A DNA stretch of 51,680 bases from Anaerolinea sp. (lineage in GTDB: Bacteria > Chloroflexota > Anaerolineae > Anaerolineales > Villigracilaceae), in assembly GCA_020719725.1 (NCBI GenBank), contig DYPU01000007.1, positions 1 through 51,680 on the forward strand. Direction: 5' to 3'. A model generated the notes under the pieces. That model did not search any database. It worked only from the letters and a program-made list of their open reading frames with translations, and had not been told where the DNA came from. Of this stretch, positions 18,293-26,885 are shown one piece after another; positions within the stretch are counted from its first letter, which is position 1; every line of letters starts with the position of its first letter. A program made the position numbers and the translations under genes.

Positions 18293-18370
18293 GGCCTTTT
18301 CGTTGATCAGCCGGGATAAAATCCGTATTGACGGTTGCTCATCCCTGGCGGGCGGCTACTCCCCATCAAA
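18285..18370 (-). promoter_or_regulatory. yybP-ykoY manganese riboswitch aptamer
   Basis: Minus-strand RNA with the signature of the yybP-ykoY family: the 5' GGGGAGUAGCC loop segment, an internal CCGUCAAUACGG hairpin, and a 3' GGCCAGACC segment. Stem P1 pairs GAUGG (18367-18363) with CCAUC (18289-18285). Members of this family bind Mn2+ and usually turn on Mn2+ efflux genes, including P-type ATPases. Here ligand-stabilised P1 would block the terminator at 18256-18292 and allow the ATPase to be read. Family recognition is by eye and would be settled by a covariance-model search. Confidence 0.85.
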
Positions 18371-18378
18371 GTTTTTTG

Positions 18379-18407
18379 AGTATACAAAACTGAACTATGT
18401 TTGTCAA
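18379..18407 (-). promoter_or_regulatory. Strong sigma-70 promoter of riboswitch-ATPase unit
   Basis: TTGACA (18407-18402), 17-base spacer, TATACT (18384-18379) on the minus strand. The predicted start lies about ten bases before the aptamer, so the transcript begins almost directly with the riboswitch. Confidence 0.85.
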
Positions 18408-18441
18408 AAATGTGCGCAAAGATTAATAAAACTCTTATTTA

Positions 18442-18927
18442 CTATTCGCTGTAGGGTTTGGCCTTTTTCTTTTGGCTAAGGAAGTAGGTCAGAGCGCTGA
18501 TCATGGCGGCAATGCCCAGGCCGGGGCTGAGCAGGTCGCTTTTTCCGTCCCAGGCCACCAGTTTTCCTAGAAAGAGTACGCCCATAACGATGATGATGAC
18601 GCCGATTAGTTTTTCTTTCAAATCATCGAGGCTGTGAATGACCAGCCAGTCTGGGACAACGATGGTGTCGTTGATGAAGAGTTCATACAGGCCGAGTGCT
18701 ATCAGATATAGTACGGTGGCGAGCAGGAATAAATCGACCAGTTGGATGGCGGTCAGAGTCAGTTCTTTGGCACCGGTGCTGCTAAAATCGGCGGCAAGGA
18801 TCAGGTCGAAGATGGTTTTGACGGTTTCGATGCCGCCATAGATCAACAAGGCGGCTGAGGCCACAAAGGAGCCCAAGACGGCGATGATGATGAGGTAGCG
18901 GCTGGATGAAAGAAGGCGGCTAAGCAT
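18442..18927 (-). CDS. YqhA/UPF0114-family membrane protein
   Basis: A 161-residue inner-membrane protein of the YqhA (UPF0114) family. It has three to four hydrophobic segments (about 11-31, 62-85, 107-125, 132-150). The LVDLFLLATVLYLIALGLYELF and LIGVIIIVMGVLFL segments and the intervening VPDWLVIHSLDDLKEKL loop match the family. It ends TAG then TAA. It starts nine bases after the kbl-like stop, so both are probably one transcript from the promoter at 20175-20203. Function in the family is unknown. Confidence 0.82.
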   Translation of the reverse strand: MLSRLLSSSRYLIIIAVLGSFVASAALLIYGGIETVKTIFDLILAADFSSTGAKELTLTAIQLVDLFLLATVLYLIALGLYELFINDTIVVPDWLVIHSLDDLKEKLIGVIIIVMGVLFLGKLVAWDGKSDLLSPGLGIAAMISALTYFLSQKKKAKPYSE

Positions 18928-18936
18928 AGGTTCTGG

Positions 18937-20142
18937 TTAAATAATGCCGATTTCTTTGCCCGCTTTTTCGATCACGTCCATGGCGTATTGAATTTCGTCA
19001 GTTTCGTGAGCAGCGGTGACGGTGGCGCGTAAGCGGGCCAACCCTTCGGGGACTGCGGGGGAGACTACCGGTAGGACAAATACGTCGTTGCGCTGGCAGG
19101 CCTGGGTTAGGGCAAAGGCGCGTTCGTCGGTACCGCACAGGACAGGTACGATGGCGGTTTCTGTGAGCATGGTGTCAAAGCCCATGCCTTTTAGCCCATC
19201 AATAAACTGGTGGGTGTTTTTCCAGAGTTTTTCCATGCGCCAGGGTTCATCGAGAATAACTTTGAAGGATTCGTTGGCGGCGGCAGCCTGGGCCGGGGGT
19301 AAGGCGGCAGAAAAGATGTAGGCGCGGGAGCCGTGGCGCAGGTAGTCGATGAGTTCTTTTTTACCGGCCACATAGCCGCCGACTGATGGGATGGTTTTGC
19401 TGAGCGTGCCCATTTTGATGTCGATAGCGCCCCACATATCAAAATGTTCTTCGATGCCGCGCCCGGTTTTGCCGAGCACGCCAATCGAGTGGGCTTCGTC
19501 CATCATCAGGTAGGCATCGTATTTGCGGCACATTGCGACCATTTTGGGCAGGTCGATGATGTCGCCATCCATTGAGAAGACTGAGTCGGCCACAACCATT
19601 TTTGAAACGCCAGCCGGTATCTGTTGCAGGCGTTTTTCCAGGTCGTCCATGTCGTTGTGTTTGAAGCGGCGGAATTCTGCGCCAGACATCATGCAGCCAT
19701 CGACGATGGAGGCGTGGTTAAGTTTGTCGGAAAGGACGTAGTCGCCACGTCCCATCAGAGTTGAGATGACGGTCAGGTTGGTGGCGTAGCCTGAGGTGTA
19801 AGTGATGGCATCTTCAGTGTGTTTGAAGGCTGAGATGGTTTCTTCCAACTCACGGTGGATGGTGAGTGAACCGGCCAGGGTGCGGACGCCATGCGTGCCG
19901 GTGCCGAATTTGTCAACTGCGCGTTTGGCGGCTTCGTTGATGCGAGGGTGGCCCACCAGGCCCAAGTAGCTATACGAGGCGTACATGCTCATATCACGGC
20001 CATTGACCAAAACCCGCGCGCCGCCGCGAATTTCTTCAATTGGCTGGTTGTAGAAGTAAAAGTCATGGTCACGCATGGCTTGAACACGTTGTTTTAATAC
20101 CGCCATGCGCCGGGTCAGAGAATCATCGTTTTGGAAATCCAT
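18937..20142 (-). CDS. AONS-family acyltransferase (Kbl/BioF-like)
   Basis: PLP-dependent alpha-oxoamine synthase, 401 residues. It condenses an acyl-CoA with an amino acid: 2-amino-3-ketobutyrate CoA ligase (glycine + acetyl-CoA), 8-amino-7-oxononanoate synthase and serine palmitoyltransferase belong here. Visible motifs: SYSYLGLVGHPRI, GTGTHGVRTLAGS, a cofactor-stacking His in DKLNHASI, MDEAHSIGVLG, and the lysine in GTLSKTIPSVGGY. The N-terminal 40-residue extension and overall length fit Kbl slightly better than BioF, but no threonine dehydrogenase or biotin gene is adjacent, and a lipid role (ketosphinganine-like) cannot be excluded. First gene of a two-gene unit with yqhA; good promoter upstream. 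Confidence 0.85.
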   Translation of the reverse strand: MDFQNDDSLTRRMAVLKQRVQAMRDHDFYFYNQPIEEIRGGARVLVNGRDMSMYASYSYLGLVGHPRINEAAKRAVDKFGTGTHGVRTLAGSLTIHRELEETISAFKHTEDAITYTSGYATNLTVISTLMGRGDYVLSDKLNHASIVDGCMMSGAEFRRFKHNDMDDLEKRLQQIPAGVSKMVVADSVFSMDGDIIDLPKMVAMCRKYDAYLMMDEAHSIGVLGKTGRGIEEHFDMWGAIDIKMGTLSKTIPSVGGYVAGKKELIDYLRHGSRAYIFSAALPPAQAAAANESFKVILDEPWRMEKLWKNTHQFIDGLKGMGFDTMLTETAIVPVLCGTDERAFALTQACQRNDVFVLPVVSPAVPEGLARLRATVTAAHETDEIQYAMDVIEKAGKEIGII

Positions 20143-20174
20143 AAATGCTCCTTTACTACAAGAATGACGAACCT

Positions 20175-20203
20175 AGTTTAGTCGAGGCGTGAGTTTCTGT
20201 CTA
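20175..20203 (-). promoter_or_regulatory. Promoter of kbl-like/yqhA unit
   Basis: TAGACA (20203-20198), 17-base spacer, TAAACT (20180-20175) on the minus strand, about 33 bases before the start codon at 20142. Confidence 0.7.
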
Positions 20204-20307
20204 GTACCCATACTTTGATGTATGGCGTTCTCAAGTTTTAAAAATTTAAACGCGCAGGCCGCCAGGAGAACCTTGCTCCGCAACGCGAGTGGGACCAAAA
20301 TAAGGCC

Positions 20308-20335
20308 TTGTATTCTAGATACATTGGACTATACT
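20308..20335 (+). promoter_or_regulatory. Candidate promoter of ATP-grasp gene
   Basis: TTGTAT (20308-20313), 16-base spacer, TATACT (20330-20335). The -10 is good and the -35 weak. The start would be about 25 bases ahead of the ATG at 20369. Confidence 0.5.
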
Positions 20336-20368
20336 ACCGGCTTGATTTTATCAACCAAGGAGAAAACC

Positions 20369-21529
20369 ATGACCCCTTCTACGCAAGAACAAGAACCAGA
20401 AAAGCCTCCCAGTAGCACTCGCCCGAAACGTCCCTGGCGAGTGGCCGTGCTGGCAAACATCAAAGAGGAGGGGCTGCCGCTCCCCACAGGTGTTGCCGAA
20501 GATGCGCTGGCAGACTATGACCATATTGAGACGGTTCAGGCGATTCAATCTGCCATTGAAAGCGATGGGCATTCGACCATCTTTATTCCGGCAGACCAAA
20601 ACCTTCCTTATGCTCTCAAAGAAATCAAACCGGATATTTGTTTCAATATTGCTGAAGGCTTGGGGGGGGATGGGCGCGAGGCCCAAACCCCGGCTCTTTT
20701 AGAAATGTTGCGAATTCCGTATACCCATTCCAGGGTGATGGCGAACACAATAGCTCTCGATAAAACCTTGACCAAACGCCTATGGCGTGACCGCCGCCTG
20801 CCCGTCGCTCCATTTCAGGAATTTATTATTGGCGACGAACCCCTGCGAACCGAATTGCGTTTTCCATTGTTTGTAAAACCAGCCCGCGAGGGAACCGGGA
20901 TGGGCGTGGATACCAAAGCCATTGTGCGCAGCGAAGCCGAACTGCGTGAGCGAATCGAATATATCATCCGCGTCTATCGCCAACCGGCGCTGGTGGAAAC
21001 TTTTCTTTCTGGCCGTGAGTTTACCTGCGGCCTGATTGGGCGCTGGGACGCCAAACGCTATTCCCGTCATCCTGAATGGTATGATGGCAAATTTGGCTAC
21101 CATATTTTCCCGGTGCTGGAATTGGATAGCTCACGTTCTGTAACCCCTGGCGTTTACAGCCAGGAATCAAAATCGAAAGCGGTTGGCGAAGAGGGCGCTC
21201 CGGGCTATGTCTGCCCGGCGGAGGTTTCACCAGAGCTTAACCGTAAGCTGCAAACGCTGGTAGCCAAAGCCCACATGGCAATTAAGGCGATTGACGTTTC
21301 GCGCACCGATATTCGGTTAAACGACGAGGGTGAACCGGTGCTGATAGAAATTAATCCGCTGCCCGGCCTGACCCCCAATTACAGTGACCTCTGCCTGGAA
21401 GCCGCAGCCGAAGGCATTGCTTACGAAGATTTGATTCTGGAAATTCTTTATCTGGGAGCAAGCCGCTGGGGAATGTTGGAGCCACGCGAAGTACCAGAGA
21501 AACCCAAGCGCGGCAACAAAAAAGCATAA
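20369..21529 (+). CDS. D-Ala-D-Ala ligase-like ATP-grasp protein
   Basis: A 386-residue ATP-grasp enzyme related to D-alanine--D-alanine ligase. A charged, Pro-rich N-terminus (about 1-25) precedes the N-domain (WRVAVLANIKEEG); the central domain has FPLFVKPAREGTGMGV (ATP-binding Lys and Gly loop), then LVETFLSGREFTCGL and the metal-binding DIRLNDEGEPVLIEINPLPGL. I chose the ATG at 20369 for its AAGGAG site; a longer reading from 20222 would run through the promoter. True Ddl usually starts with a shorter N-domain and sits with mur genes; neither holds here, so it may ligate another amino acid or peptide. It is monocistronic and ends at a strong terminator. Confidence 0.82.
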   Translation: MTPSTQEQEPEKPPSSTRPKRPWRVAVLANIKEEGLPLPTGVAEDALADYDHIETVQAIQSAIESDGHSTIFIPADQNLPYALKEIKPDICFNIAEGLGGDGREAQTPALLEMLRIPYTHSRVMANTIALDKTLTKRLWRDRRLPVAPFQEFIIGDEPLRTELRFPLFVKPAREGTGMGVDTKAIVRSEAELRERIEYIIRVYRQPALVETFLSGREFTCGLIGRWDAKRYSRHPEWYDGKFGYHIFPVLELDSSRSVTPGVYSQESKSKAVGEEGAPGYVCPAEVSPELNRKLQTLVAKAHMAIKAIDVSRTDIRLNDEGEPVLIEINPLPGLTPNYSDLCLEAAAEGIAYEDLILEILYLGASRWGMLEPREVPEKPKRGNKKA

Positions 21530-21546
21530 CGTCTATCTCTTGTCAT

Positions 21547-21589
21547 AAAAAGAGGTCGCTCGCCTAACCGCAGGCAAGCGACCTCTTTT
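21547..21589. terminator. Bidirectional terminator
   Basis: Arms AAAAGAGGTCGCTCGCCT and its complement (one mismatch on plus, a wobble on minus), loop AACCGC, A-tract and T-tract at the ends. It separates the converging ATP-grasp gene (plus) and the psuG-ending operon (minus). Confidence 0.9.
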
Positions 21590-21611
21590 GCAAACCCAGG
21601 CTTCTTTCAAT

Positions 21612-22547
21612 TCAGGCCATTTTTTGATTGCGTTTCGACATCGCCACCGCAATTTTGCCAGCCAAGACAGCGTTGTTTTTCAGCAGCGCCAGATTGGCCC
21701 GCATCGATTTTCCGTCAGTCAATTCTTTAACACGCTGTAATAAAAACGGGGTTAGTTTTTGGCCGCCGATGCCTTGAGCCAGCGCTTCCTGCGAGGCTTT
21801 CTCCTCCGCTGGGGCGGCTTCTGCGGCAGAAAGCGCCATTTCGGGCGGAACAGGTTGGCAGACCAGCACGGCGCTTTTAAACCCAAGCGCCCAATGCTGG
21901 CTGGCAAATTCAACAATCTCTGCCGGTGTATCCAACCGCAGGCTAACGGGGAGTTTACCCGGCGGAGAAAAAAATTCGGGAAAGGTGTCGGTCTGATAGC
22001 CAATAACCGGCACGCCCATCGTCTCAAGATATTCAAGCGTGGCTGGCAGGTCAAGAATCGACTTTGCGCCAGCGCAAACCACCAGCATCGGGATTTCGGC
22101 CAGGGCTTTCAGGTCAGTGGAAATATCCAGCCGCGATTCACGGTGAACACCGCCGATGCCGCCCGTGGCAAAAACCCGAATTTCGGCCCGATGGGCGGCG
22201 AACATCGTCCCGGCGACCGTGGTACCTCCCAGTTTGTGTAGGCTGAGGGCCGCGGCGAAATCGCGCAGGCTGATTTTTAAGACCTCTTCAGCCGCCGCCA
22301 AACGCTCCAATTCAGAATCTGTCAGGCCAATTCGGATTTGATCATCGAGAATGGCGATGGTGGCCGGGGTAGCGCCTTGAGCGCGGACGGATTGTTCCAT
22401 TTCGCGGGCCAGTTCCAGATTTTGCGGGCGGGGCAAACCGTGGGTAATGACAGTTGATTCGAGGGCCACCAGAGGCAAGCTCTGGCTTTGGGCGCGGGCA
22501 ACTTCAGCCGCGCAAGAAAAATAAGGGGGGAGGGTAGGGTTCATCAT
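21612..22547 (-). CDS. psuG: Pseudouridine-5'-phosphate glycosidase
   Basis: Splits pseudouridine 5'-phosphate into uracil and ribose 5-phosphate, 311 residues, normal length. The family signature LVALESTVITHGLPRPQNLE is near the start, followed by IGLTDSELERLA, KLGGTTVAGTM, FATGGIGGVHR, VVCAGAKSILDLP and the C-terminal TPFLLQRVKELTDGKSMRANLALLKNNA. ATG ATG lies at the start, so the second Met is an alternative; no ribosome binding site is evident. It follows psuK after 20 bases, giving the complete pseudouridine degradation pair. It is the last gene of a minus-strand run and is followed by a terminator. Confidence 0.94.
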   Translation of the reverse strand: MMNPTLPPYFSCAAEVARAQSQSLPLVALESTVITHGLPRPQNLELAREMEQSVRAQGATPATIAILDDQIRIGLTDSELERLAAAEEVLKISLRDFAAALSLHKLGGTTVAGTMFAAHRAEIRVFATGGIGGVHRESRLDISTDLKALAEIPMLVVCAGAKSILDLPATLEYLETMGVPVIGYQTDTFPEFFSPPGKLPVSLRLDTPAEIVEFASQHWALGFKSAVLVCQPVPPEMALSAAEAAPAEEKASQEALAQGIGGQKLTPFLLQRVKELTDGKSMRANLALLKNNAVLAGKIAVAMSKRNQKMA

Positions 22548-22567
22548 TTTTAGGGAAAGGAGAAAAA

Positions 22568-23512
22568 CTATCCAGCCAGTTCGTCGTAAAGTTTTTCCAG
22601 CGACAGTTCTGGGTAGACAGTGCCAGGGTGACGCAGGGCCAGGGCGGCGGCAGCAGCGCCCAGCCTGGCCGCATCGTCAATTTCAATTTCATTGAGCAGC
22701 GCATAAATTACAGCCGCGGTCAGGGCATCGCCTGCGCCGGTGGGATCGGTGATGGTTGTGTGCAGGGCCGGGATGTGGCCGCTGGTTTCGGAGGTGGCGT
22801 AGCACAAACCAAATTCGGACATGGTGATCAGGGCAATATCGACGCCACAATTGACCAATGCGCGCACGCCCGCCAGCACAGAGGCTGTATCGGCGGCGTC
22901 AAAGGTATTTCCGGTCAAAATTCCGGCTTCAGCTACGCTGGGCACAATCAGTCGCAGGCGGTTCAGGTACGGGGTCAGGCGCGGGGCCAGGGCGCGGGAG
23001 GTGGGGTCGGCGCAAACCGGCAGGGTGTAACGGGCGGAAAGCTCAAAAACGGTCTCCAGTGTGGCTTCGGGCAAGTTGGCATCCAAAAAAACCAGGCTGG
23101 CGGCTTCAAACAGGTCTTGATGATAGGTAAGGTAGCTGGGGGTTAGTTCGGCCAGGATACGCATATCGTCGAATGCGTATTGTAGACGGCCTTTTTCGTT
23201 AAGGACTGCCATATAGAAACCGGTTGGATAGCTGGAGACACGGTGAATGTGGGTCACATCCACCCCCGCTTGGCGGGTGCTGGTTAGCACTTCGTCGCCG
23301 TGGTAATCTTTTCCAATAACGGCTAACAGGTTGACGGGTTGTCCGAGCCGGGCCAGGTTTTCGGCGACGTTGCGGGCTGCGCCACCAGAGGAGGTGCGAA
23401 TCCGGGCGGGGTTGGAGGTGTCTAACTGCGCATCGGTTTGCAGGCGCGTTACAACATCCACCCCTGCCGCGCCTATGACCAAAACCGGTTGTCCTTCGGC
23501 TGAATTTTGCAT
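22568..23512 (-). CDS. psuK: PfkB-family kinase, probable pseudouridine kinase
   Basis: Ribokinase-fold kinase, 314 residues. The N-terminus VLVIGAAGVDVVTRL is followed by the substrate loop GGAARNVAENLARLG, and the C-terminal PfkB signature DPTGAGDALTAA holds the catalytic Asp. Pseudouridine specificity is inferred from the adjacent psuG; together they turn pseudouridine into uracil and ribose 5-phosphate. It ends with TAG. The SPFH-type gene upstream ends 11 bases before its start, so it is part of a longer polycistron. Confidence 0.88.
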   Translation of the reverse strand: MQNSAEGQPVLVIGAAGVDVVTRLQTDAQLDTSNPARIRTSSGGAARNVAENLARLGQPVNLLAVIGKDYHGDEVLTSTRQAGVDVTHIHRVSSYPTGFYMAVLNEKGRLQYAFDDMRILAELTPSYLTYHQDLFEAASLVFLDANLPEATLETVFELSARYTLPVCADPTSRALAPRLTPYLNRLRLIVPSVAEAGILTGNTFDAADTASVLAGVRALVNCGVDIALITMSEFGLCYATSETSGHIPALHTTITDPTGAGDALTAAVIYALLNEIEIDDAARLGAAAAALALRHPGTVYPELSLEKLYDELAG

Positions 23513-23523
23513 TGGTTCTACTT

Positions 23524-25452
23524 TTAGGCGCTGATTATTTCGATCATCGAGGCCAGGTTGCGTCGCGCCTGGTGGACGTTGAGGGTGACTTCGCTGGTGG
23601 TGAAGGGCAGCAGGCTGACGTCAAAGTGAGCGCTGATGTAAAGGTCATCTGCTTTCATTGTGACTTCGGGGAGCCGGGAGGACGGCTGAACCGAAGCATT
23701 GGGGGCATCCAAGTCAAAGATAAATTCCAGTTGGGGGCTGTTGCCAAAATCAAATTGGACAGATTGGTGTTTATAGCCCGGCATTGGCTGAACGGAGAAA
23801 GCGACATCAAAGGCATAGATGCGTGCGCCCTGAATATTGGGGTCGTTTTTGACGCTGGTTTTCAAGCAAACGTAGTAATCGTTGCCCACAAAGTGATACA
23901 GCAAGCGGTTGATTGATTCGAGCGCGGTGGCGATGGGGGCGGGAACGGGCTGTTGATGGTCTTCATAGTGTTTGGCAACACTCGTCAGGCTCTTGCGATA
24001 GCCCTCGAAGAGCAGTTCGATGGCTTCGTTTTCAATTTCTGATTCCGGCTTGGTGTGCATTTCAATCTGGCTAATGGTTTTGACATAAGGCAAGAGCGGT
24101 AGTTCGTTGATGAGATTGATGAGGGTATTGGAGCGCACGCCATCTTGTAGTATTCGAATATTATCGGCGCTGCTTAGTTTACGGTTTTCCTGGCTGGTTT
24201 TCCAGGCGTTGAGGTGATTGGCCGGAATGATTTCGCTGGGGGTCTCCCAGGTTCCGACGCCAATCCAATTCACTTGCAAGCCTTTGTTTTTGGTAATAAA
24301 ATCGCGGAATTTTGCGCCAAAAATAGTATCGGAGAGAGAAAGGCGCGCAGTAAACGGGCCAGCTTTGAGCGGGCTTTCGCCTGGTTTGAGGCCGTTTTGC
24401 CCGGCGAGGTCTTGTCCATCCTTAAGAACCGTATCCTGGCGCAGGCGCAGTGATTCTTCTTCGGGAGAGCCAATGCTGGAGAAGAATTCGCTCAGGCCGC
24501 GGCGGCTGATAAATCCGCCAAATTCTGCGCCCACATTGACAAAGAGCTTGCCAGGCAGGGTTTTCTTCCATTCGGGCGCTTTGTCTGGCACTTTGCCCAA
24601 AACGGCTGGTCTGGAGCCGCCATAGACCATGGTTGCAATGGCTTGTTCGTCAAAGGGATAGGGTTTTGAGAGCGTTTTGGCAGCGCTTGCGCCACGATAA
24701 ATGCTGTAAGAGTATTGAATGTCGCGGGCCGAAACGGGAATGCCATCTCTGGAGCGGTTTGAAATATCCTGGCGGTCGATGATGTCACGCAGGTCGATAC
24801 ACTGACGCAGCCGTTCGAAATCATCGATAACTTCGCGGCCATGCGGTTTATCGCCGGTTGGGCCGATGATGTGGAGTGTGCCATCCGGGCGTTCAAAAAC
24901 AACGGCGCTGTCCAACTCGACGGTGATGTATCCTGGCCCGCCAATTTGAACAACCGGGGAGCCTTCGTCGCTCTCAACCAGTTTGCCTTCGCGGACATGA
25001 ATGGTAAGGTAATCTTCGCCAAAGGCGGCCTGGTTGATAAAGCGAGTGGCTACTTCCACATCTTTTTCAAAAATATCAGCCAGGTAGATGGCGGCAAAAC
25101 GATGAACCAGCATAAACGGCGCAAGTAAAACGAGCAAATGACGCAACACCAATGGGTGAAAGATGCTGCTAAATAGCAGGATTCCGGCCTGAATGATAAT
25201 GGCGCTCATATCGAGGCTTGATAACGCCGCGATAAAAGGAGTGATGACCTGCTGCCATCCTGATAAATCATAGAGCGTGGCAATCGCGTAGCCCCACAAG
25301 CTCAAGAAAAAGACCCAGCGGATGGCATCTCGATTGCGAGCGGCAGAATGTGTTAACGAGAAAAACCAATTGAGCGCCGATTCAAAAAGCTGTTTTAGCC
25401 AGGCTGCAACCTGGCTAAACGTGATGGGGCGAATGCGGGTGGCGCTTGTCAT
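23524..25452 (-). CDS. SPFH-like membrane protein, long form
   Basis: A 642-residue membrane protein. Hydrophobic segments lie at about 45-65 and in the 85-125 region, followed by a band-7/SPFH-like stretch (about 140-290): GPGYITVELDSAVVFERPDGTLHIIGP, then the RDGIPVSARDIQYSYSIYRG strand typical of SPFH domains (T/S-x-DG-x-V-x-V...Y.I). The C-terminal 300 residues are soluble, mixed alpha/beta, unrecognised. The start codon follows the TAG of the upstream SPFH gene with no gap and in the same frame, so the two are coupled and probably form a hetero-oligomer, as HflK/HflC do. Role inferred only by analogy: membrane microdomain scaffold near the degenerate PBP. Confidence 0.65.
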   Translation of the reverse strand: MTSATRIRPITFSQVAAWLKQLFESALNWFFSLTHSAARNRDAIRWVFFLSLWGYAIATLYDLSGWQQVITPFIAALSSLDMSAIIIQAGILLFSSIFHPLVLRHLLVLLAPFMLVHRFAAIYLADIFEKDVEVATRFINQAAFGEDYLTIHVREGKLVESDEGSPVVQIGGPGYITVELDSAVVFERPDGTLHIIGPTGDKPHGREVIDDFERLRQCIDLRDIIDRQDISNRSRDGIPVSARDIQYSYSIYRGASAAKTLSKPYPFDEQAIATMVYGGSRPAVLGKVPDKAPEWKKTLPGKLFVNVGAEFGGFISRRGLSEFFSSIGSPEEESLRLRQDTVLKDGQDLAGQNGLKPGESPLKAGPFTARLSLSDTIFGAKFRDFITKNKGLQVNWIGVGTWETPSEIIPANHLNAWKTSQENRKLSSADNIRILQDGVRSNTLINLINELPLLPYVKTISQIEMHTKPESEIENEAIELLFEGYRKSLTSVAKHYEDHQQPVPAPIATALESINRLLYHFVGNDYYVCLKTSVKNDPNIQGARIYAFDVAFSVQPMPGYKHQSVQFDFGNSPQLEFIFDLDAPNASVQPSSRLPEVTMKADDLYISAHFDVSLLPFTTSEVTLNVHQARRNLASMIEIISA

Positions 25453-26835
25453 CTAAACCTTATCTTTCAGCCAGCGCGCAATTTCGGTTAATAACGCGGT
25501 ATCAGTCTTGGGCATCTTTTTGATTAACCCGGCATTGCGAATGACAGCTTGAGCCGTGCCATGCACAAACATATACAGCATGTGAACCTTATTGCGTGGC
25601 AAAGTTTGCTGGAATTCAGCGGTGGAGACGTTGGCAAACTCTAACAGCGCATCTACCTGGCCCTTTTCTTCAGCCTGGCGGCGCTTACTATCAATTAATT
25701 CGCGTTCTTTTTTGGCGTTCTTTTCCCAGGAAGTTGTCCAAGAACTGACAAGCTGGTCTTCAATCTCTTTGGGGAAAATCAGGCGTTTGATATTAACGCC
25801 TGACACTTTTATCCCCATCTCGCGCATTTTTTGGGCTTCAAGGCTGTGAACAGCAAGCCCGGTGAAATTGCCCACATCGTCCAGGCTATCCACTTCATCT
25901 TCCCGCATCCGTCTGGAGACCAGTTCCCCTATGATTTGAAGGTTGGTTTTTTCTTTGCCTTCTGGAATTTCGAAAAGCTGGCTTAAGCGAAAACGGGCCA
26001 GATATTCGCGCCACACATCCACAGCCATCTTGGCGGGAAGTGGATTCCAAACCGGTTGATCGGTCTGCGCACCCTGTACAATGGCTTCCGTAATGGCGCG
26101 CCGGGTATTTTCGGCATGATAGCCATAGCGAGATCCACCTTCATTGGGCGCGGCGTCAATGCGAAACGTGACCGAAAGCGCCGCCACCACGTTAATTCCA
26201 TCGCGCGTCATCCCGCGCGTTTCCCAGGCGCGGGACTGAATAGCTTGATAATCTGGGTCAGTTTTTTCCACTATAAACGGGTTTTCGTTATCGTTTGGTC
26301 CAACCCCCTGCGTCAACGGGTGCAAATCGACCGAAGCGGCAATATACTCATCTTTAGTGGTGAAATGGATGCCTGGCCCAATGGTACGGGTAAATTTTGT
26401 AGCCGTGCGTAAAATCGCCGCTGAAGCGCTATCCAACCAGAGCACGCCGGGGCCACGCTTCTGACGCTCTTCTTGCCGGGCGCGCACATTGCCATTTTCA
26501 ATAAAAATCGCCGGGCCATGACCGCCGGAAAAATAACTCATCATACGGTCAATAATTGCCAGGCGTTGTTCCAGCGTGCGGACGGGCAAAATAAACTGTG
26601 AGAAAAAAATAAGCCAAAAAACAATCCCACCAAACAGAAAAGCAAAATCAACCGTTTCAGCCAGCAACCGCCGCTCTTGAGTCTGCCTCAATAAATCCGT
26701 ACTCCCCGCTGCATTCAGGTTACTTTCATCCCACAGCAAAAAAGCGGTCAAAATAAAATAGGCCACCAGCATCAGCGCAAATCGAATGCTGGCGCGGACC
26801 GCAGGTTTTTCTAAAAAACTGGGTTGATCATCCAT
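25453..26835 (-). CDS. SPFH/band-7 membrane protein
   Basis: A 460-residue membrane protein. There are two N-terminal transmembrane helices (about 15-36 and 65-86), then an SPFH-like domain (about 110-320) beginning AIFIENGNVRARQEERQKRGPGVLWLDS and including MTRDGINVVAALSVTFRI, a stretch of inserted acidic residues, and GIKVSGVNIKRLIFPKEIEDQLV, which is the classic end of a stomatin domain before a charged helix (KKERELIDSKRRQAEEKGQVD). Stomatin/HflK-type proteins form rings on the membrane and organise proteases or cell-wall enzymes. It is directly fused in position (TAG then ATG) to the longer SPFH-like gene. The PBP-like gene ends 50 bases upstream. Confidence 0.75.
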   Translation of the reverse strand: MDDQPSFLEKPAVRASIRFALMLVAYFILTAFLLWDESNLNAAGSTDLLRQTQERRLLAETVDFAFLFGGIVFWLIFFSQFILPVRTLEQRLAIIDRMMSYFSGGHGPAIFIENGNVRARQEERQKRGPGVLWLDSASAAILRTATKFTRTIGPGIHFTTKDEYIAASVDLHPLTQGVGPNDNENPFIVEKTDPDYQAIQSRAWETRGMTRDGINVVAALSVTFRIDAAPNEGGSRYGYHAENTRRAITEAIVQGAQTDQPVWNPLPAKMAVDVWREYLARFRLSQLFEIPEGKEKTNLQIIGELVSRRMREDEVDSLDDVGNFTGLAVHSLEAQKMREMGIKVSGVNIKRLIFPKEIEDQLVSSWTTSWEKNAKKERELIDSKRRQAEEKGQVDALLEFANVSTAEFQQTLPRNKVHMLYMFVHGTAQAVIRNAGLIKKMPKTDTALLTEIARWLKDKV

Positions 26836-26885
26836 GATGTTCCAATTCTATATCAAAATTCGCCAGATGTGGCATAAATGACCGG

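Noticed and set aside
23524-26835. The two SPFH genes as one protein read through TAG
   Set aside because: The ATG directly follows the TAG, each part has its own N-terminal membrane helices, and both have normal domain order, so two coupled genes are more likely.
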